DNA of 64,000 bases from an uncultured Parabacteroides sp. (GCA_900552465.1 URZO01000001.1:62001-126000); one strand, 5' to 3'; shown: positions 35,238 to 44,362, numbered from the stretch's first letter. Notes: generated from the letters alone by a model not told the origin. Made by a program: numbers and translations.

Positions 35238-35318
35238 ATGAAGAAGTTCTTTAGAAAATGCCTCAGATGCCTTGAGATATTAGGTGAATATGGAATGCAG
35301 AAATACGGAGTGAAGTAA
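35238..35318 (+). CDS. Possible small protein (26 aa)
   Basis: An ATG at 35238 opens a 26-codon reading frame (MKKFFRKCLRCLEILGEYGM...VK) ending in TAA at 35316, preceded by a TAnnTTTG -7 element at 35212. The peptide is basic with an amphipathic helix pattern (KKFFRKCLRCLEILGEY). It is not recognised. It may be a small membrane-associated peptide or chance. Confidence 0.35.
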   Translation: MKKFFRKCLRCLEILGEYGMQKYGVK

Positions 35319-35320
35319 TT

Positions 35321-35986
35321 CTAAACGGGAGGACGATAATAACCGTAGGGGATTAGTTCCTCCTTTTCCTTGATCTCTTTCAGGTAGCATTGGTCCAAAA
35401 GCAGGATGCGGTTTACGATTTTGTGTACCTCACGGAAATTGTGGTCTGTCAGGATAATACCCTTTGTGCGTGCACTTTCGGCTATATGCATGCGTATTTC
35501 TTCGGCGGCGACGGGGGAAAGGCCGTTAAACGGTTCGTCGAGCAATATATAAGGAGCCTTGCTGTATAGGATGAGTTTGATTTCCAGATAGCGTAGTTCG
35601 CCTCCCGAAAGATGGGCGATCCGGCTGTGCCGGACTTTGAACAGGAAACGGTCACCGAGGAACTGGTTTCGCTGCTCTGTAGGGATATAAAGTTCGACAG
35701 CCTGGGTGACGGTCAGGTAGGAAGGGATAAAGTCGTGTTGGGGCAGATAGGCCACCAGACCGGTGCGGAAGGCAGCTCCCTTGATCACCTTCCCATTGAT
35801 GCGGATAAAACTCCGGTCTCCTTTCAGTGTCCCGAAAATAATATTCAACAAGGTCGATTTCCCGCTTCCGTTATGCCCGAACAGGGCGATAATATCTCCT
35901 GGACGGCAACATAGATAGACGTCCGACAGGACGGTTTTCTCCTTGAAGCTCTTTACGACACTGTCGACTTCCAGACGAGTACACAT
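35321..35986 (-). CDS. Stand-alone ABC transporter ATP-binding protein
   Basis: 221 aa from the ATG at 35986 (an ATG at 36016 would add 10 residues and more overlap with the upstream gene). All key motifs are present: Walker A GHNGSGKSTLLN, Q-loop LPQHDF, signature LSGGELRYLEIK, Walker B YILLDEPFNG, H-loop LTDH. It overlaps the preceding small membrane-protein gene by 34 bp, which implies translational coupling. With that partner it may form a minimal exporter or extruder (half-size, LptB-like ATPase in outline). The substrate is unknown. Confidence 0.85.
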   Translation of the reverse strand: MCTRLEVDSVVKSFKEKTVLSDVYLCCRPGDIIALFGHNGSGKSTLLNIIFGTLKGDRSFIRINGKVIKGAAFRTGLVAYLPQHDFIPSYLTVTQAVELYIPTEQRNQFLGDRFLFKVRHSRIAHLSGGELRYLEIKLILYSKAPYILLDEPFNGLSPVAAEEIRMHIAESARTKGIILTDHNFREVHKIVNRILLLDQCYLKEIKEKEELIPYGYYRPPV

Positions 35987-36267
35987 AACCGGATGATTTG
36001 GTAAAGAATTATACAAGACAGGGTATAAATTCCAAATGTGGCGATCAAAAGTTCTGCTTTGCTGATACCCTGATTATAAAAAAAGAAGTATTCTTCCTTG
36101 TGTGCCAGTTCTTTATAGAGCAAGTCCATTCCCAACCCGAAAGTCGGAATAAACAACAGCGTGCTGCTGACAAAATCGTTTGTCAGGAAGGCAAAAAGCA
36201 TTCCACTGACAATGCTGATCAGCAGCGTACTGCGAAAGAAGGCTAAATAAAGGCGGAAGCGGGGCAT
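35953..36267 (-). CDS. Small membrane protein, probable partner of the ABC ATPase
   Basis: 104 aa from the ATG at 36267, the likely start because it lies 7 bp after the stop of the upstream TonB-like gene (a longer frame to 36333 would overlap that gene). Hydrophobic segments at ~8-30 (LAFFRSTLLISIVSGMLFAFL), ~35-48 (STLLFIPTFGLGM) and ~75-95 (LLIATFGIYTLSCIILYQII), with a charged loop KELAHKEEYFFFYNQGISKAE; this loop could be the coupling helix of an ABC-2-like permease. Not a known family. Confidence 0.65.
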   Translation of the reverse strand: MPRFRLYLAFFRSTLLISIVSGMLFAFLTNDFVSSTLLFIPTFGLGMDLLYKELAHKEEYFFFYNQGISKAELLIATFGIYTLSCIILYQIIRLCVLVWKSTVS

Positions 36268-36274
36268 GGCGCTA

Positions 36275-36760
36275 CTATTTAGGAGGAAAATAGACAGGGA
36301 TACCCCAGTTGGTCTGTTCGACCTCTTTCCCATCCTTATTTCTGGCGGGTGTGATTGGAGCTTCCTGTATCAGACGTATGGCCTCTTCATCCAGTTCTTT
36401 TACATCACAACTTTTGAGGACTTTTACATTATGAGCTTTCCCTTCTTTATCTACGGTAGCCCCGATCAATACTGTTTTGGCATCTTTGGAATCCCAATCT
36501 TTATATTTATTATTCGTCTGGAAATAGCTTTTCCAGGTAGTCAGTTCGGCAGTATTATAGGGGAGGTCCGGATTTTCTTCTTCCGTAGGCTCCGCTTTTG
36601 CAGACTTCTCTGTTGCCTGTTGCGGCTTTGTTTGTGACTGCTTTACCTGTTGCGCTTCTGTATGAAGTGTAAATGTCTTCTCTTCAGGCGTTTTGTTCCC
36701 GGAACAGGCTCCGAATAGGAAGAAAGCCAGGATAATCGGAACGAGATAATGTGTTTTCAT
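36275..36760 (-). CDS. Lipoprotein with TonB C-terminal-like domain
   Basis: 161 aa with a lipoprotein signal (PIILAFFLFGAC, Cys19). A Q/K/T-rich linker (~25-60) is followed by a TonB_C-type domain at ~70-161 (VLIGATVDKEGKAHNVKVLKSCDVKELDEEAIRLIQEA, PARNKDGKEV, then GIPVYFPPK). Classical TonB is anchored by an N-terminal membrane helix that contacts ExbB/D; a lipid anchor is different, so it may act in the periplasm or at the outer membrane rather than as an energy transducer. It heads an apparent three-gene operon with a small membrane protein and an ABC ATPase. Confidence 0.82.
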   Translation of the reverse strand: MKTHYLVPIILAFFLFGACSGNKTPEEKTFTLHTEAQQVKQSQTKPQQATEKSAKAEPTEEENPDLPYNTAELTTWKSYFQTNNKYKDWDSKDAKTVLIGATVDKEGKAHNVKVLKSCDVKELDEEAIRLIQEAPITPARNKDGKEVEQTNWGIPVYFPPK

Positions 36761-36805
36761 AAGCCGCTTGTTTGATGGTTTATACTACGAATCAGAACTC
36801 AGAAG

Positions 36806-36813
36806 CAAATATA
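36806..36813 (-). promoter_or_regulatory. Predicted -7 element for the TonB-C/ABC operon
   Basis: CAAATATA (TATATTTG on the minus strand) about 46 bp upstream of the ATG at 36760 matches TAnnTTTG. No clear -33. Confidence 0.45.
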
Positions 36814-36892
36814 AGATATTATATTATATGTTTTTACTAATTCTTCGTAAAAATATAACGGGAATGAAAAAAGGTGTAGTCGCTATAAAACA

Positions 36893-36926
36893 ACAAGGGT
36901 GTCAAAAGTATTTTTGACACCCTTGT
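36893..36926 (-). terminator. Terminator hairpin of the DUF1080-PHP gene
   Basis: A perfect 15-bp stem, ACAAGGGTGTCAAAA and TTTTGACACCCTTGT, with a 4-nt loop, lies about 30 bp past the stop of the minus-strand gene ending at 36954. Confidence 0.85.
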
Positions 36927-36953
36927 GATAAACTATCTGTGAAGGTATAGATT

Positions 36954-38366
36954 CTACCACTTGTTATACAAAACCACTTCGCGCGAACCGCGGACGCTCA
37001 TGCTCGGGAACCAGATATCTTCTGCTGTCAGTCCGCATTCTTCGACTGCCTGCAGGCAATATTCCAGTTTACCGAAATCGGCGTCTACATTATTCGTGCC
37101 GAAGGTGAATTTGATGCCGCGCTCTTTCGCTTTGCGGATGACATCGAGGCTCGGAATCTTGTAACGTGCGTTGATCTCGAGTGCTATGTTGTATTTTACC
37201 AATACGTCCAATACACGGTTAACACGTTCGTCTGTCCAATATTTTGCATACTCGGCATCCAGCTCTTCGGGCAGGAAAGTCGGATTGGCATAGATGTCGG
37301 CCGGTTCGTTGGTGAGTATTTTTACTGTCTGATCGACCAGGTGATCCATGTATTGTTCTTTCGTGACACCGTCGTAGTGCACCTCTTCCGGACGGTAGAT
37401 GCGTGACAGGCGGCCTTTATGGTCCACAATGGTCATCGCATCGGTGAAGAGGTAGTCGAATACGCCTAATGCTTTCTGTGAGAAGGTGGATGTCCATTTG
37501 CGTCCTTCACCCTGTACGCCGCGCAGGAAAGGCATGTCTTTTACCTCGTTGAAGTATTCGTATACCTCTTTGTCGTCGGCAAGCATACGGCCAACGCCTC
37601 CTTCACCGGCATTGGGAGCCACACCGTAGTTGATACCGTAGTTCATCGACATGGCGTGTGCCATCTCTTTCGTAAGACCGCCTTTCAGGTGTACGTGATA
37701 GTCTATCACGGGGAAATTACGCTGCTGGAAACGGATCACGGCGTCGTTCTGTTCGTTTATCCGGGGCATTGTGTCGGATGCGTTCACGGCGTCCTCTTTC
37801 AGACGCGTCATTTGAAGATTGCCGAATGTCACGTCGCCGTTTACGCCTTTCAATGCAACAGGGCCCCGGCTAAGGAGACGCCCGGCATATTCTTTTGTAC
37901 GATAGGGCTGCTCGGGCTCGGTATAGCATACTACTTCCGTATTGTTTATGGCAACCGAAATGTTATGCCCGCGTACGGCAATTTCAAAGTCGAACCATTT
38001 CCCGTCTTCAGCCAGGGAACGATAAAGATTACGTACGGCTGCAAGGCTGCCGCTTTTGCGTGTACCGTCGATGGCCCCGTTCCGGAACGTCACCTCATAG
38101 CCTGATTTTCCGTCGGTATGGAATAACAAGGCTGCTTCTGCGTTCTCCCCGGTGAGAGCCTGCCCTGTGAGCACAAAGTTTTCGTACTCGCCCTCTGCGA
38201 ACCAGGTCGATCCGGCTGTTACGGTTATTTCATTACCGGAAGTAGTCCCCATTTCGGGACTACTGAAACTGTTTAATGGTTCTGCAACATTGTATCGCAC
38301 ACAACCGGCGAATACCCAAATGCTTATCAAAGCTGTTGCTAATAATGTACTGGTCTTCTTTGTCAT
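36954..38366 (-). CDS. Exported lipoprotein with DUF1080 domain fused to a PHP-like metallohydrolase
   Basis: 470 aa with a lipoprotein signal (LLATALISIWVFAGC, Cys21). Residues ~40-195 look like a DUF1080 (3-keto-disaccharide hydrolase/concanavalin-like) domain: LTGQALTGENAEAALLFHTDG, YEVTFRNG, DGKWFDFEIAVRGHNISVAINN, GPVALKGVNGDVTFGNLQM. Residues ~215-470 resemble PHP/TIM-barrel metallohydrolases: VIDYHVHLKGGLT (H-x-H), IALEINARYKIPSLDVIRKAKERGIKFTFGTN (second metal-site region). A catalytic role on a sugar or phosphoester is possible; neither half gives a substrate. It is monocistronic with its own terminator. Confidence 0.75.
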   Translation of the reverse strand: MTKKTSTLLATALISIWVFAGCVRYNVAEPLNSFSSPEMGTTSGNEITVTAGSTWFAEGEYENFVLTGQALTGENAEAALLFHTDGKSGYEVTFRNGAIDGTRKSGSLAAVRNLYRSLAEDGKWFDFEIAVRGHNISVAINNTEVVCYTEPEQPYRTKEYAGRLLSRGPVALKGVNGDVTFGNLQMTRLKEDAVNASDTMPRINEQNDAVIRFQQRNFPVIDYHVHLKGGLTKEMAHAMSMNYGINYGVAPNAGEGGVGRMLADDKEVYEYFNEVKDMPFLRGVQGEGRKWTSTFSQKALGVFDYLFTDAMTIVDHKGRLSRIYRPEEVHYDGVTKEQYMDHLVDQTVKILTNEPADIYANPTFLPEELDAEYAKYWTDERVNRVLDVLVKYNIALEINARYKIPSLDVIRKAKERGIKFTFGTNNVDADFGKLEYCLQAVEECGLTAEDIWFPSMSVRGSREVVLYNKW

Positions 38367-38387
38367 AATGTATTTTGTTTTTGAGAA

Positions 38388-39491
38388 TTATACGTTGAAG
38401 CGGAAGTGCATGATGTCGCCGTCCTGTACGACATATTCTTTTCCTTCCACGCTCATCTTTCCGGCCTCTTTAACGGCGGATTCCGAGCCGTAGGAGATAT
38501 AGTCGTCATACTTGATCACTTCGGCACGGATAAAGCCTTTTTCGAAGTCTGTGTGGATCACACCGGCGCATTGTGGAGCCTTCCAGCCTTTGTGGAACGT
38601 CCAGGCACGACATTCGTCGGGACCGGCTGTCAGGAATGTTTGCAGGTTCAGCAGTTTGTAGGCGGACTTGATCAGACGGGCCACACCCGATTCTTCCAGG
38701 CCGATCTCTTGTAGGAACATCTGGCGTTCTTCGTATGTCTCGAATTCGGCGATCTCGCTTTCGATCTTGGCCGCTACGATCAGGATTTCCGCATCCTCGT
38801 CTTTTACGGCTTCGCGGACGGCATCCACATATTTATTGCCGTTTACGGCGCTGGCTTCGTCGACGTTGCAGACATACATAACCGGTTTGTCGGTCAGCAG
38901 GAAGAGGTCGTGTGCGATCTTCTGCTCGTCTTTTGTGTCGAAAGAAACGGTACGGGCGCTTTTTCCCTGCTCCAGTGCTTCTTTGTATTTGCAAAGTACT
39001 TCGTATGCTATTTTTGCCTGTTTGTCACCACCTGTCTGGGCCTGTTTCTGCACTTTGGCAATACGGCTGTCGATGGTTTCCAAATCTTTGATCTGCAACT
39101 CGGCATCGATGATTTCCTTGTCGCGGACGGGGTCTACGCGACCGTCTACGTGGACGATATTGTCGTCGTCGAAGCAGCGCAATACATGCAGGATTGCATC
39201 CGTTTCGCGGATATTGGCGAGGAACTTGTTTCCCAGACCTTCCCCTTTGCTGGCCCCTTTAACGAGACCGGCGATATCCACGATTTCCACTGTAGTGGGG
39301 ATCACGCGCTGGGGATGTTCGATCTCGGCCAGTTTATTCAGTCGTTCGTCCGGAACGGTGATAACGCCGACATTCGGTTCGATCGTACAAAACGGGAAGT
39401 TAGCAGACTGTGCTTTTGCATTCGATAAGCAGTTGAAAAGGGTGGACTTTCCTACGTTCGGAAGTCCTACGATGCCACATTGTAATGCCAT
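38388..39491 (-). CDS. ychF: Ribosome-binding ATPase YchF/OLA1
   Basis: 367 aa. A conserved Obg-family P-loop protein: G1 GLPNVGKSTLFN, G3 DIAGLVKGASKGEGLGNKFL, YchF-type C-terminal TGS domain (~280-365; AWTFHKGWKAPQCAGVIHTDFEKGFIRAEVI and YVVQDGDIMHFRFNV). It binds the 50S ribosome and hydrolyses ATP; it is involved in stress control in other bacteria. The start follows a TATCTTTG element. Length and motifs are fully typical. Confidence 0.98.
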   Translation of the reverse strand: MALQCGIVGLPNVGKSTLFNCLSNAKAQSANFPFCTIEPNVGVITVPDERLNKLAEIEHPQRVIPTTVEIVDIAGLVKGASKGEGLGNKFLANIRETDAILHVLRCFDDDNIVHVDGRVDPVRDKEIIDAELQIKDLETIDSRIAKVQKQAQTGGDKQAKIAYEVLCKYKEALEQGKSARTVSFDTKDEQKIAHDLFLLTDKPVMYVCNVDEASAVNGNKYVDAVREAVKDEDAEILIVAAKIESEIAEFETYEERQMFLQEIGLEESGVARLIKSAYKLLNLQTFLTAGPDECRAWTFHKGWKAPQCAGVIHTDFEKGFIRAEVIKYDDYISYGSESAVKEAGKMSVEGKEYVVQDGDIMHFRFNV

Positions 39492-39566
39492 AAATTAATA
39501 TCTTGTTTTATTATCAATTCGTTATTTGATTGCCTAATGTCATCATTCATTGGCAATTTCGACTTG

Positions 39567-39574
39567 CAAAGATA
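39567..39574 (-). promoter_or_regulatory. Predicted -7 element for ychF
   Basis: CAAAGATA reads TATCTTTG on the minus strand, a full TAnnTTTG match, about 76 bp upstream of the ychF ATG. Confidence 0.5.
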
Positions 39575-39606
39575 ACGTTTACTAATTGAATTTACTCTAC
39601 ATCTAC

Positions 39607-39620
39607 CGAACAAATGTTCG
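39607..39620. other. 14-nt palindrome in the ychF-Sel1 intergenic region
   Basis: CGAACAAATGTTCG is a perfect palindrome within the otherwise AT-rich 418-bp gap between divergent ychF and the Sel1 gene; a second one, GCTTTAAATTTAAAGC, lies at 39793-39808. Either could be an operator or chance. The rest of the gap shows only the two -7 elements listed. Confidence 0.3.
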
Positions 39621-39760
39621 TATTACGGTCATAGGTATGGTTTTGGACACTCATACTTATGATGCTACTAAATCATAACTATGAAGCGGAAAAACGGATC
39701 AATATATTTTTCAGTTGTATTTATGTTATTAAATAATAGGTAAACCGAATATTTTACTTA

Positions 39761-39768
39761 TGTTTGTG
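39761..39768 (+). promoter_or_regulatory. Predicted -7 element for the Sel1-repeat gene
   Basis: TATGTTTG fits TAnnTTTG, giving a leader of about 135 nt to the ATG at 39910. No clear -33. Confidence 0.4.
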
Positions 39769-39909
39769 AACCTTGTAATTGATGCTTTATGAGCTTTAAA
39801 TTTAAAGCCGTTGTCATGTTTTTGTGACAATTTATGTACAGCGGAAAGCCGGACAGATGGACCAGAGAATGAAAGATTAGAAATTGGACATACAAAAGAG
39901 ATAATTAGA

Positions 39910-41166
39910 ATGGATAAATATTTCAGTGATAAAGTAGAAGAGGGTATCCGGTTAGTCTGGTGTACTTTTCAACCTGAAGAGATGCAAAAAGGTTTGCAGT
40001 TGTTGGAAGAAGCAGCAAACGAGGGGGATGCCGATGCCATGTGCTTTCTTGCACGTGCCTATATGGGTAAGGAATATGTCTGGGGGGACGGTGGTCTGCC
40101 TTTTGACAGAGCACTGGCTTACAGTTGGGTCAATAAAAGCGTAATGAAAGGTAGCGCTGCCGGTGTGCTTTCTGCTCTGCGTCTTAGACAACTCACCTCG
40201 TCTATCTGTAAAGAGATGCCTTGTTCGTTGAAAGCTGCACGCGACATCATCCTCGAGAGGGCAGAGGCCGGACATGCGTTTTGCCAGTATATGATCGGTG
40301 ATGTCTATTATTGGGGAGATTTGATTGTAATAAATCATATCAATGTGAAAAAGAAGTATCCGACTAACAGGGATTACGATGCGTTTGCCGACCCGATTGC
40401 TGTCGGTTGGTATGAGCGTGCTCTTAAAAACGGGCTGACTCTTCCAGCCCGTAATCTTCAGGTGATCTTTGAGGATGGGGTGAGTCCTTTAGGGAAGAAT
40501 GATGAAAAACTATTTTATTATACCAAGCTTGCTGCCGAATTGGGAGATCCGGAGATGATGAATAACTATGGTGTTATGCTGTCCGATGCCGACCGTGAAG
40601 AGGAAGGACTCCTCTGGTGTAAGAAAAGCGCCGATGCCGGTGAATCGGTCGGTTGCTATAATATCGGCGACCAATATGAATATGGCTGGACTGTGGAGGA
40701 GGACCAGGTGAAGGCTTTCGAGTATTATATGAAAGCAGCCCAGAAGGAAAATCCGTCGGCGTATTATAAAATCGGCTATTATTATTACTACGGTAAAGTG
40801 GTGAAACAAGACAAGGCTCAAGCTGTCTATTGGCTTAAAAAGGGAGAAGAAGAGGATGAATATTGGCCTTGTCCCCTGTTGGGCGTCTGTTACCAGAATG
40901 GCTGGGGAGGATTAGAGGTTGATTATGATTATGCGTACGATTTGTTATGTCTTGCTGATTCGTATTCCGATGAATTTGACGACGAAACTCTTGGCGTGCT
41001 ATGGAATGGCCTTGGTAATGCTTTCTATTATGGCTGGGGGATTAATACGAACTATGTTATAGCGCTCCAATATTACCAGGAAGCCGTTGAGGTCGGTAAC
41101 GCCGAGGCGAAAAAAAATATAAAGAAATTCCATATAGATTCCTCCGGTAAATGGAGATTGGCGTAG
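39910..41166 (+). CDS. Sel1-repeat protein
   Basis: 418 aa from the ATG at 39910, chosen over an upstream ATG at 39811 that would add 33 residues without family features. About seven Sel1-like helical repeats are spread over the chain, e.g. AANEGDADAMCFLARAYMG, AEAGHAFCQYMIGDVYYWG, AAELGDPEMMNNYGVML, SADAGESVGCYNIGDQYEYG, AVEVGNAEAKKNIKKF. There is no signal peptide, so it is probably a cytoplasmic scaffold. It is 51 bp upstream of lacZ, but the link is loose. Confidence 0.85.
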   Translation: MDKYFSDKVEEGIRLVWCTFQPEEMQKGLQLLEEAANEGDADAMCFLARAYMGKEYVWGDGGLPFDRALAYSWVNKSVMKGSAAGVLSALRLRQLTSSICKEMPCSLKAARDIILERAEAGHAFCQYMIGDVYYWGDLIVINHINVKKKYPTNRDYDAFADPIAVGWYERALKNGLTLPARNLQVIFEDGVSPLGKNDEKLFYYTKLAAELGDPEMMNNYGVMLSDADREEEGLLWCKKSADAGESVGCYNIGDQYEYGWTVEEDQVKAFEYYMKAAQKENPSAYYKIGYYYYYGKVVKQDKAQAVYWLKKGEEEDEYWPCPLLGVCYQNGWGGLEVDYDYAYDLLCLADSYSDEFDDETLGVLWNGLGNAFYYGWGINTNYVIALQYYQEAVEVGNAEAKKNIKKFHIDSSGKWRLA

Positions 41167-41217
41167 GATAGTAGATAATGGATAAACCCAATATATATTT
41201 ATTTAAACTAAAGTATT

Positions 41218-44200
41218 ATGAACGTTAAACTTAAATTCTTCCTTTGTGCATTGTCGTGCTCTTTGGCAACTGCCTATGCACAACAGAAACCGGAATGGAT
41301 CGATCCGGAAGTGAATGCTGTCAATCGTGCTCCGATGCACACGCATTATTTTGCGTATGAAACGGAGGATGCGGCCCTGAAAGGCGACCAGCGTAAATCC
41401 TCTAACTTTATGTCGATCGACGGCACCTGGAAATTCAACTGGGTGACAGACGCAGACCAACGGCCGCTCGATTTCTATAAAGTCGATTTTAATGACAAGG
41501 GCTGGGATGACTTCTCTGTCCCCGGCCTCTGGGAAATGAACGGCTATGGAGATCCGCTCTATATCGAGAGCGGGTATGCCTGGTGCTATCAATTTAAAAG
41601 TAATCCACCTTACGTACCGATAGAGGAAAACCACGTCGGTTCCTATCGCCGGGTGATCGAGCTGCCGGCCGATTGGCGGGGCAAGGAAGTCTTTGCCCAT
41701 TTCGGTTCCGTCACTTCCAACATCTCTCTCTGGGTGAATGGCAAATATGTTGGATATAGTGAAGACAGCAAGCTGGAAGCGGAGTTTAACCTGACTAAAT
41801 ATCTGAAACCGGGCAAGAACCTGATCGCTTTCCAGGTGTTCCGCTGGTGTGACGGGACGTATCTGGAAGATCAGGACTTCGTACGCCTTTCCGGTGTGGC
41901 GCGCAGTTGCTATCTCTATACCCGTAATCCGAAATATATCGAAGATATCCGTATCACGCCTGATCTGGATGCACAGTATAAAGACGGTACGGTTCAGGTC
42001 GCTTTGAACCTGAAAGGTAATGCTACGGTAGACTTGAAATTGATGGATGCCGAAGGGAGCGTTCTGGCCTCTCAGGAACTGAAGGGCAGCGGCAAACTGA
42101 ATACCTCTTTTGCCGTAAAAGATGCCCGTAAATGGTCTGCCGAAACACCTTATCTGTATACCTTACTGGTTACTTTGAAGGATGGGAACCGGGTGCTGGA
42201 AGTGATTCCGCAAAAGGTCGGAATCCGGAAAGTCGAACTGCGTAATAACCAGGTTTGGGTGAACGGGGCGCCGATACTGATCAAAGGGGTGAACCGCCAT
42301 GAAATCGATCCGGACAGAGGCTATTGGGTGACACCGGAACGGATGCTCCAGGATATACGGATTATGAAAGAAAACAACATCAATGCCGTCCGTACCTGCC
42401 ATTACCCGGATGATAACTTGTGGTATGATTTATGCGACCAGTATGGTCTATATATGGTAGCCGAGGCTAATGTCGAATCGCACGGTATGGGATACGGTGA
42501 GAAAACGCTGGCTAAAAATCCTTTGTTTAAGAAAGCGCATCTGGAACGGAACGAACGGAACGTACAGCGTAACTTCAATCATCCGTCCATTATCTTCTGG
42601 TCGTTGGGGAATGAGGCCGGTTTCGGTCCGAACTTCGAGGCTTGTTATCGTTGGATAAAAGCGGAAGACCCGTCGCGTGCCGTACAGTATGAACAGGCGG
42701 AAGAGAATGAATTTACCGATATCTATTGCCCGATGTATATCCCGTTCGACAGTTGCCTGAAACATTTACGGGGCAATTACGGTAAGCCGCTTATCCAGTG
42801 TGAATATGCGCATGCCATGGGTAATTCGGAAGGCGGTTTCAAGGAATATTGGGATCTGATCCGGAAAGAACCGGAATATCAGGGTGGTTTTATCTGGGAT
42901 TTTGTAGACCAGTCTCCCCGTATGTTTACGAAGGAAGGTGTACAGTATTTCGGTTATGGAGGCGATTTCAATAAATATGACGCTTCGGGGCAGAACTTCC
43001 TGGACAATGGTTTGATCAACCCGGATCGCCGCCTGAACCCCCACATGGATGAAGTCCGTCATATCCATCAGGATATATGGGCGACTCCGAAAGACCTTGA
43101 AAAAGGAGAGATAGCTGTTTATAACGAGTATTTCTTCCGGGATTTGAGCGCTTATTATCTGGAATGGCAATTGCTGGCTGACGGTATTCCTGTGCAGAAC
43201 GGTATCGTTTCTTCACTGGATGTGAAGCCGCAGGAGACAAAGACGATTCGTCTGGATTATGATCCGTCGCGTATCTGCAAAGATAAGGAAGTGCTGTTGA
43301 ACGTTGCTTTCCGCCTGAAACAAGCTGAGACATTGTTGCCTTCCGGCTATCCGGTGGCGAAGAACCAGCTCTCGGTCCGTCCTTTCAAGGCTCCGTCTGT
43401 CGATAATGCAAATGTAGTGGAAAGTAACCAGCCTGTTATTACTCCGGATATAAAAGAGAACGATGTGAATTATCTGATCGTGAAAGGGGAGAACTACCGT
43501 GCAGAGTTCGCTAAACAGGATGGTTTCCTGACGTTGTATACCGTGAATGGCGTTCCGATGATGGAAGAAGGCGGCAAACTTACGCCCAATTTCTGGCGTG
43601 CCCCGACCGACAATGAAATGGGAGGTGATATGCACAGACTGTATGCAGTCTGGCGAAACCCGCAGATCAAGCTGGATAAGATCACGCAGAAAGCCGAAAA
43701 CGGGCAGGCTGTCATCGAGGCTGCTTATACAATGCCGGAAGTTTCCGCCAAGCTGTTCCTGACTTATCAGATTAACAACAGGGGGGACATGAAGGTTACT
43801 CAAAAAATGGTTGCCGATGCTTCGGCCGATGTTCCCGATATGTTCCGTTTCGGTATGCGTTTGCAAATGCCGAAGTGTATGGACCGTATCTCCTATTACG
43901 GCCGCGGCCCGATCGAGAACTATCCCGACCGCAACAACTCGACTGATTTAGGCAGGTACAAACAGACCGTTGCCGAGCAGTTCTATCCGTATATCCGTCC
44001 GCAGGAAACCGGAACCAAGAGCGATATCCGCTGGTGGAAACAACAGTCTGTTGCGGGTGACGGGCTTAAATTCTTCTCGGGTAAACCGATCCTGATGTCT
44101 GCCATGAACTATACGGTTGAAGATCTGGACGACGGTGAAGATAAAGACCAGCGTCATTCCGAACTTGTTCAGCAAGTCGACTATACAAATGTCCTGATCG

Positions 44201-44334
44201 ACCTGAACCAGAAAGGGCTGGGTTGTATCACCAGTTGGGGTAAACGCGCGTTGCCGCTGGAACCGTACCGGATTCATTACGGCAATTATGAGTTCTCGTT
44301 TATTATGCAACCGGTGTTCGGCGATTATGAATAG
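41218..44334 (+). CDS. lacZ: Secreted beta-galactosidase, LacZ-type GH2
   Basis: 1038 aa, near the size of E. coli LacZ, with a signal peptide (FFLCALSCSLATAYA). Domains: jelly-roll sugar-binding (~45-225), Ig-like (~230-335), TIM barrel with acid/base Glu466 in GNEAGFGP and nucleophile Glu529 in CEYAHAMGN, Ig-like, and the Bgal_small C-terminal domain (~760-1035; NFWRAPTDNEMGGD, YYGRGPIENYPDRNNSTDLG). It should cleave terminal beta-galactosides in the periplasm. It is followed by a terminator at 44363. Confidence 0.96.
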   Translation: MNVKLKFFLCALSCSLATAYAQQKPEWIDPEVNAVNRAPMHTHYFAYETEDAALKGDQRKSSNFMSIDGTWKFNWVTDADQRPLDFYKVDFNDKGWDDFSVPGLWEMNGYGDPLYIESGYAWCYQFKSNPPYVPIEENHVGSYRRVIELPADWRGKEVFAHFGSVTSNISLWVNGKYVGYSEDSKLEAEFNLTKYLKPGKNLIAFQVFRWCDGTYLEDQDFVRLSGVARSCYLYTRNPKYIEDIRITPDLDAQYKDGTVQVALNLKGNATVDLKLMDAEGSVLASQELKGSGKLNTSFAVKDARKWSAETPYLYTLLVTLKDGNRVLEVIPQKVGIRKVELRNNQVWVNGAPILIKGVNRHEIDPDRGYWVTPERMLQDIRIMKENNINAVRTCHYPDDNLWYDLCDQYGLYMVAEANVESHGMGYGEKTLAKNPLFKKAHLERNERNVQRNFNHPSIIFWSLGNEAGFGPNFEACYRWIKAEDPSRAVQYEQAEENEFTDIYCPMYIPFDSCLKHLRGNYGKPLIQCEYAHAMGNSEGGFKEYWDLIRKEPEYQGGFIWDFVDQSPRMFTKEGVQYFGYGGDFNKYDASGQNFLDNGLINPDRRLNPHMDEVRHIHQDIWATPKDLEKGEIAVYNEYFFRDLSAYYLEWQLLADGIPVQNGIVSSLDVKPQETKTIRLDYDPSRICKDKEVLLNVAFRLKQAETLLPSGYPVAKNQLSVRPFKAPSVDNANVVESNQPVITPDIKENDVNYLIVKGENYRAEFAKQDGFLTLYTVNGVPMMEEGGKLTPNFWRAPTDNEMGGDMHRLYAVWRNPQIKLDKITQKAENGQAVIEAAYTMPEVSAKLFLTYQINNRGDMKVTQKMVADASADVPDMFRFGMRLQMPKCMDRISYYGRGPIENYPDRNNSTDLGRYKQTVAEQFYPYIRPQETGTKSDIRWWKQQSVAGDGLKFFSGKPILMSAMNYTVEDLDDGEDKDQRHSELVQQVDYTNVLIDLNQKGLGCITSWGKRALPLEPYRIHYGNYEFSFIMQPVFGDYE

Positions 44335-44362
44335 AGGATAATATATAAGAGGTAAAGAAAGA

